From the NCBI RefSeq assembly GCF_046600715.1, contig NZ_JBJMAV010000004.1, positions 124,001-188,000 on the forward strand: a DNA stretch of 64,000 nucleotides, given 5' to 3'. Positions 62,639-64,000 of the stretch are shown piece by piece. Source of the stretch: Lysobacter_C viscosus. Its GTDB lineage: Bacteria > Pseudomonadota > Gammaproteobacteria > Xanthomonadales > Xanthomonadaceae. Position numbers and translations under genes: made by a program. The notes under the pieces are model-generated. The model searched no databases. It was not told where the DNA came from and was given only the letters and a program-made list of their open reading frames with translations. The stretch's first letter is position 1. Every line of letters starts with the position of its first letter.

Positions 62639-64000
62639 TTATCGGGTTGCGTGGAAGGTAGGGTCCGGCCGCTGCTTGGCCGAGGTGACCCGGGCCCGCC
62701 CATGGCCGTGGGGCTCCACGGTACCGTCCCGGATGAAGTCCATCGATAGCGAGAGGTAGCCGTCCGCGTACCGGGTCCGCGTGCGGGTGCCGTCGGCCGC
62801 CGTGGTGAACTCGGCGATCCCGTGTTCGGTATCGGGAAACACCACGGTGGTGATGGGCTTGCCCTCCGAAGCCAGCACGGCCAGGCGACGCAGCGTTTCG
62901 GCGGGGGGCGCCTCGGTATCGTGCTCGGCGATGATCCACATTTGCGGCGCGGTGACCGCGCGCAGCACGGGCATCGGGTCGTGGTCCCACGGGGTCCCCT
63001 TGTCCATCCACGGCAGTGCCAGGCGGGACACCCAGGTCGGGTAACGAAGCAGGCTTCCGGTGTATTCGCCCTGCATCACCGGCCACCAGGGCGCCTTGCG
63101 GTGCCTGCGCCGCACGTCCCGGAGGTCGGCGAAGGCCACTGCCGACCGCGTTGCCATCACCCGGGCGGTCGCGTCGGTCACTTCCCGCGCCGCCGCGAGC
63201 GCCGGCGCCCCGTAACCGGCTGCGGCGAGCTCCTGCATGACCTGCCCGCGGTCCTCGGCAGCCGGGCTCTCGGCAAGACCGTAGGCCACCACCAGGAAGT
63301 CGGTGGGCGTCCGGGTTGCCGCGAGCGGTGCCACCCACCCACCCTGGCTGCTGCCATGCAGGCCGATGCGCGCCACGCGGGCGCCGCCAAGACGACGGGC
63401 TTCGGACATCGCGGAGACGGCATCGCCCGCAAGCACGTCGAAGTCCTGCGTGTACTTGCCGTCCGATCCGCCCGTTCCGCGCTTGTCATACACGAACACA
63501 CCTATTCCCTTGGCCGGGAACAGGTGCTGCAGGTGGTAGTAGTCGACGCCGGAGTAACGCTCAGAACCATGGACGAGGACGACCACCGGCGCAGCGCCGC
63601 CGCCCTCCGGCATGACCAGGCGACCGCGCAGGGTGACGCCCTCGGCAGCGAAACGCGTGTCGGTGACGTCCAGCGCCACCCGCGTGCCGTCGCGGTTATC
63701 GAAAGTGATCCAGCCCTCCCCGCAACCGCCGAACCGCACCGCAAGCGGATCCTCCAGCGGGGTCCACCCCGCCTGCCCGCGCCACATGCCATCGGCGGAC
63801 CGGGCGAGGGAGCCGGTGCGGCCATCCACGCGGTGCCAGCGCACCACGCCCGGCACGCTGCTGGCATTGATGTCGATGACCTCGCCATCGGCCAGCCGGT
63901 AGGCCCCCACGTGGCAGGCCGGCTCGGTGCCGGCATTGCCGCCCGCGAGTGCAGTGCACGGCGTTATCGATGCGGCCAGCGCCAAGACAATGCTGTATGC
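62639..64000 (-). CDS. Alpha/beta hydrolase, N-terminus cut by the window
   Basis: At least 453 codons, open to the window edge. The first residues, YSIVLALAASITPCTALAG, look like a signal peptide, so its true start lies beyond 64,000. TTG 63985 would be an alternative. The hydrolase fold has VVVLVHGSERYSG, YDKRGTGGSDG and the nucleophile elbow LHGSSQGGW (G-S-S-Q-G), with a late DTEHGIAEF His. It is similar to secreted dienelactone-hydrolase/peptidase-like proteins; the substrate is unknown. Confidence 0.88.
   Translation of the reverse strand, partial: AYSIVLALAASITPCTALAGGNAGTEPACHVGAYRLADGEVIDINASSVPGVVRWHRVDGRTGSLARSADGMWRGQAGWTPLEDPLAVRFGGCGEGWITFDNRDGTRVALDVTDTRFAAEGVTLRGRLVMPEGGGAAPVVVLVHGSERYSGVDYYHLQHLFPAKGIGVFVYDKRGTGGSDGKYTQDFDVLAGDAVSAMSEARRLGGARVARIGLHGSSQGGWVAPLAATRTPTDFLVVAYGLAESPAAEDRGQVMQELAAAGYGAPALAAAREVTDATARVMATRSAVAFADLRDVRRRHRKAPWWPVMQGEYTGSLLRYPTWVSRLALPWMDKGTPWDHDPMPVLRAVTAPQMWIIAEHDTEAPPAETLRRLAVLASEGKPITTVVFPDTEHGIAEFTTAADGTRTRTRYADGYLSLSMDFIRDGTVEPHGHGRARVTSAKQRPDPTFHATR

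Overview
The window is a contiguous, high-GC, densely coding stretch of a gammaproteobacterial chromosome. Gene content and order point to the Xanthomonadaceae/Lysobacteraceae (Lysobacter, Luteimonas, Pseudoxanthomonas or a relative); genus is an inference. The evidence is the pairing of classic gammaproteobacterial housekeeping clusters with a lone VirD4-type coupling protein, a DUF3068 protein beside a diguanylate cyclase, a DUF4426 lipoprotein, and a palindromic repeat of the 'GTAGGAGCGACGT...GTCGCGA' type that I associate with this family. No rRNA, tRNA, CRISPR, transposase or phage gene was seen.

Region 1 (1-31,000) is housekeeping. It holds ftsB-ispD-ispF-truD, a small lipoprotein and a divergent Smr gene, surE-pcm-nlpD, then yhbY/rlmE/ftsH/folP, putP, and miaA-hfq-hflX-hflK-hflC with a DUF2065 gene. 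A class III aminotransferase on the minus strand follows, with a terminator-like hairpin in its leader. Next come queA-tgt-yajC-secD-secF, convergent suhB, and trmJ. These genes cover cell division, isoprenoid synthesis, tRNA modification, membrane proteolysis and Sec export. Two junctions differ from the E. coli layout: nlpD is not followed by rpoS, and the hfl cluster is not followed by purA. The region ends with a phosphonate-binding-protein-like periplasmic protein overlapping a HAMP-GGDEF-EAL protein, which looks like a sensor and c-di-GMP effector pair.

Region 2 (30,000-41,300) holds an ExoD-like protein, a CNNM/CorC-family protein, a VirD4-like ATPase with no other type IV secretion gene nearby, a Tat-signal PLP lyase, an RND efflux pump with its adaptor, and a YetF-like DUF421 protein. 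A palindromic repeat lies at 35,575-35,648.

Region 3 (41,400-64,000) is accessory. It has a ferritin-like protein, an ankyrin protein, a membrane diguanylate cyclase, a YdeI-like protein, a truncated haemoglobin, a secreted subtilase, a frameshifted LprI-like pseudogene, a second DUF421 protein, a serine hydrolase, an Lrp-type regulator, DUF4426, an outer-membrane beta-barrel protein and several small unknowns. It continues with a sulfotransferase-like protein, a DUF3068-diguanylate cyclase operon, DUF1622, a GNAT acetyltransferase, DUF3833, a secreted endonuclease I with a lamin-tail domain, and an alpha/beta hydrolase cut by the window edge. This part has longer non-coding gaps with hairpins and coding-like stretches lacking a start.

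Two limits apply. In DNA this GC-rich almost every gene has long open frames on other strands and frames; I chose frames by protein family features and context. All start sites are judged by eye.
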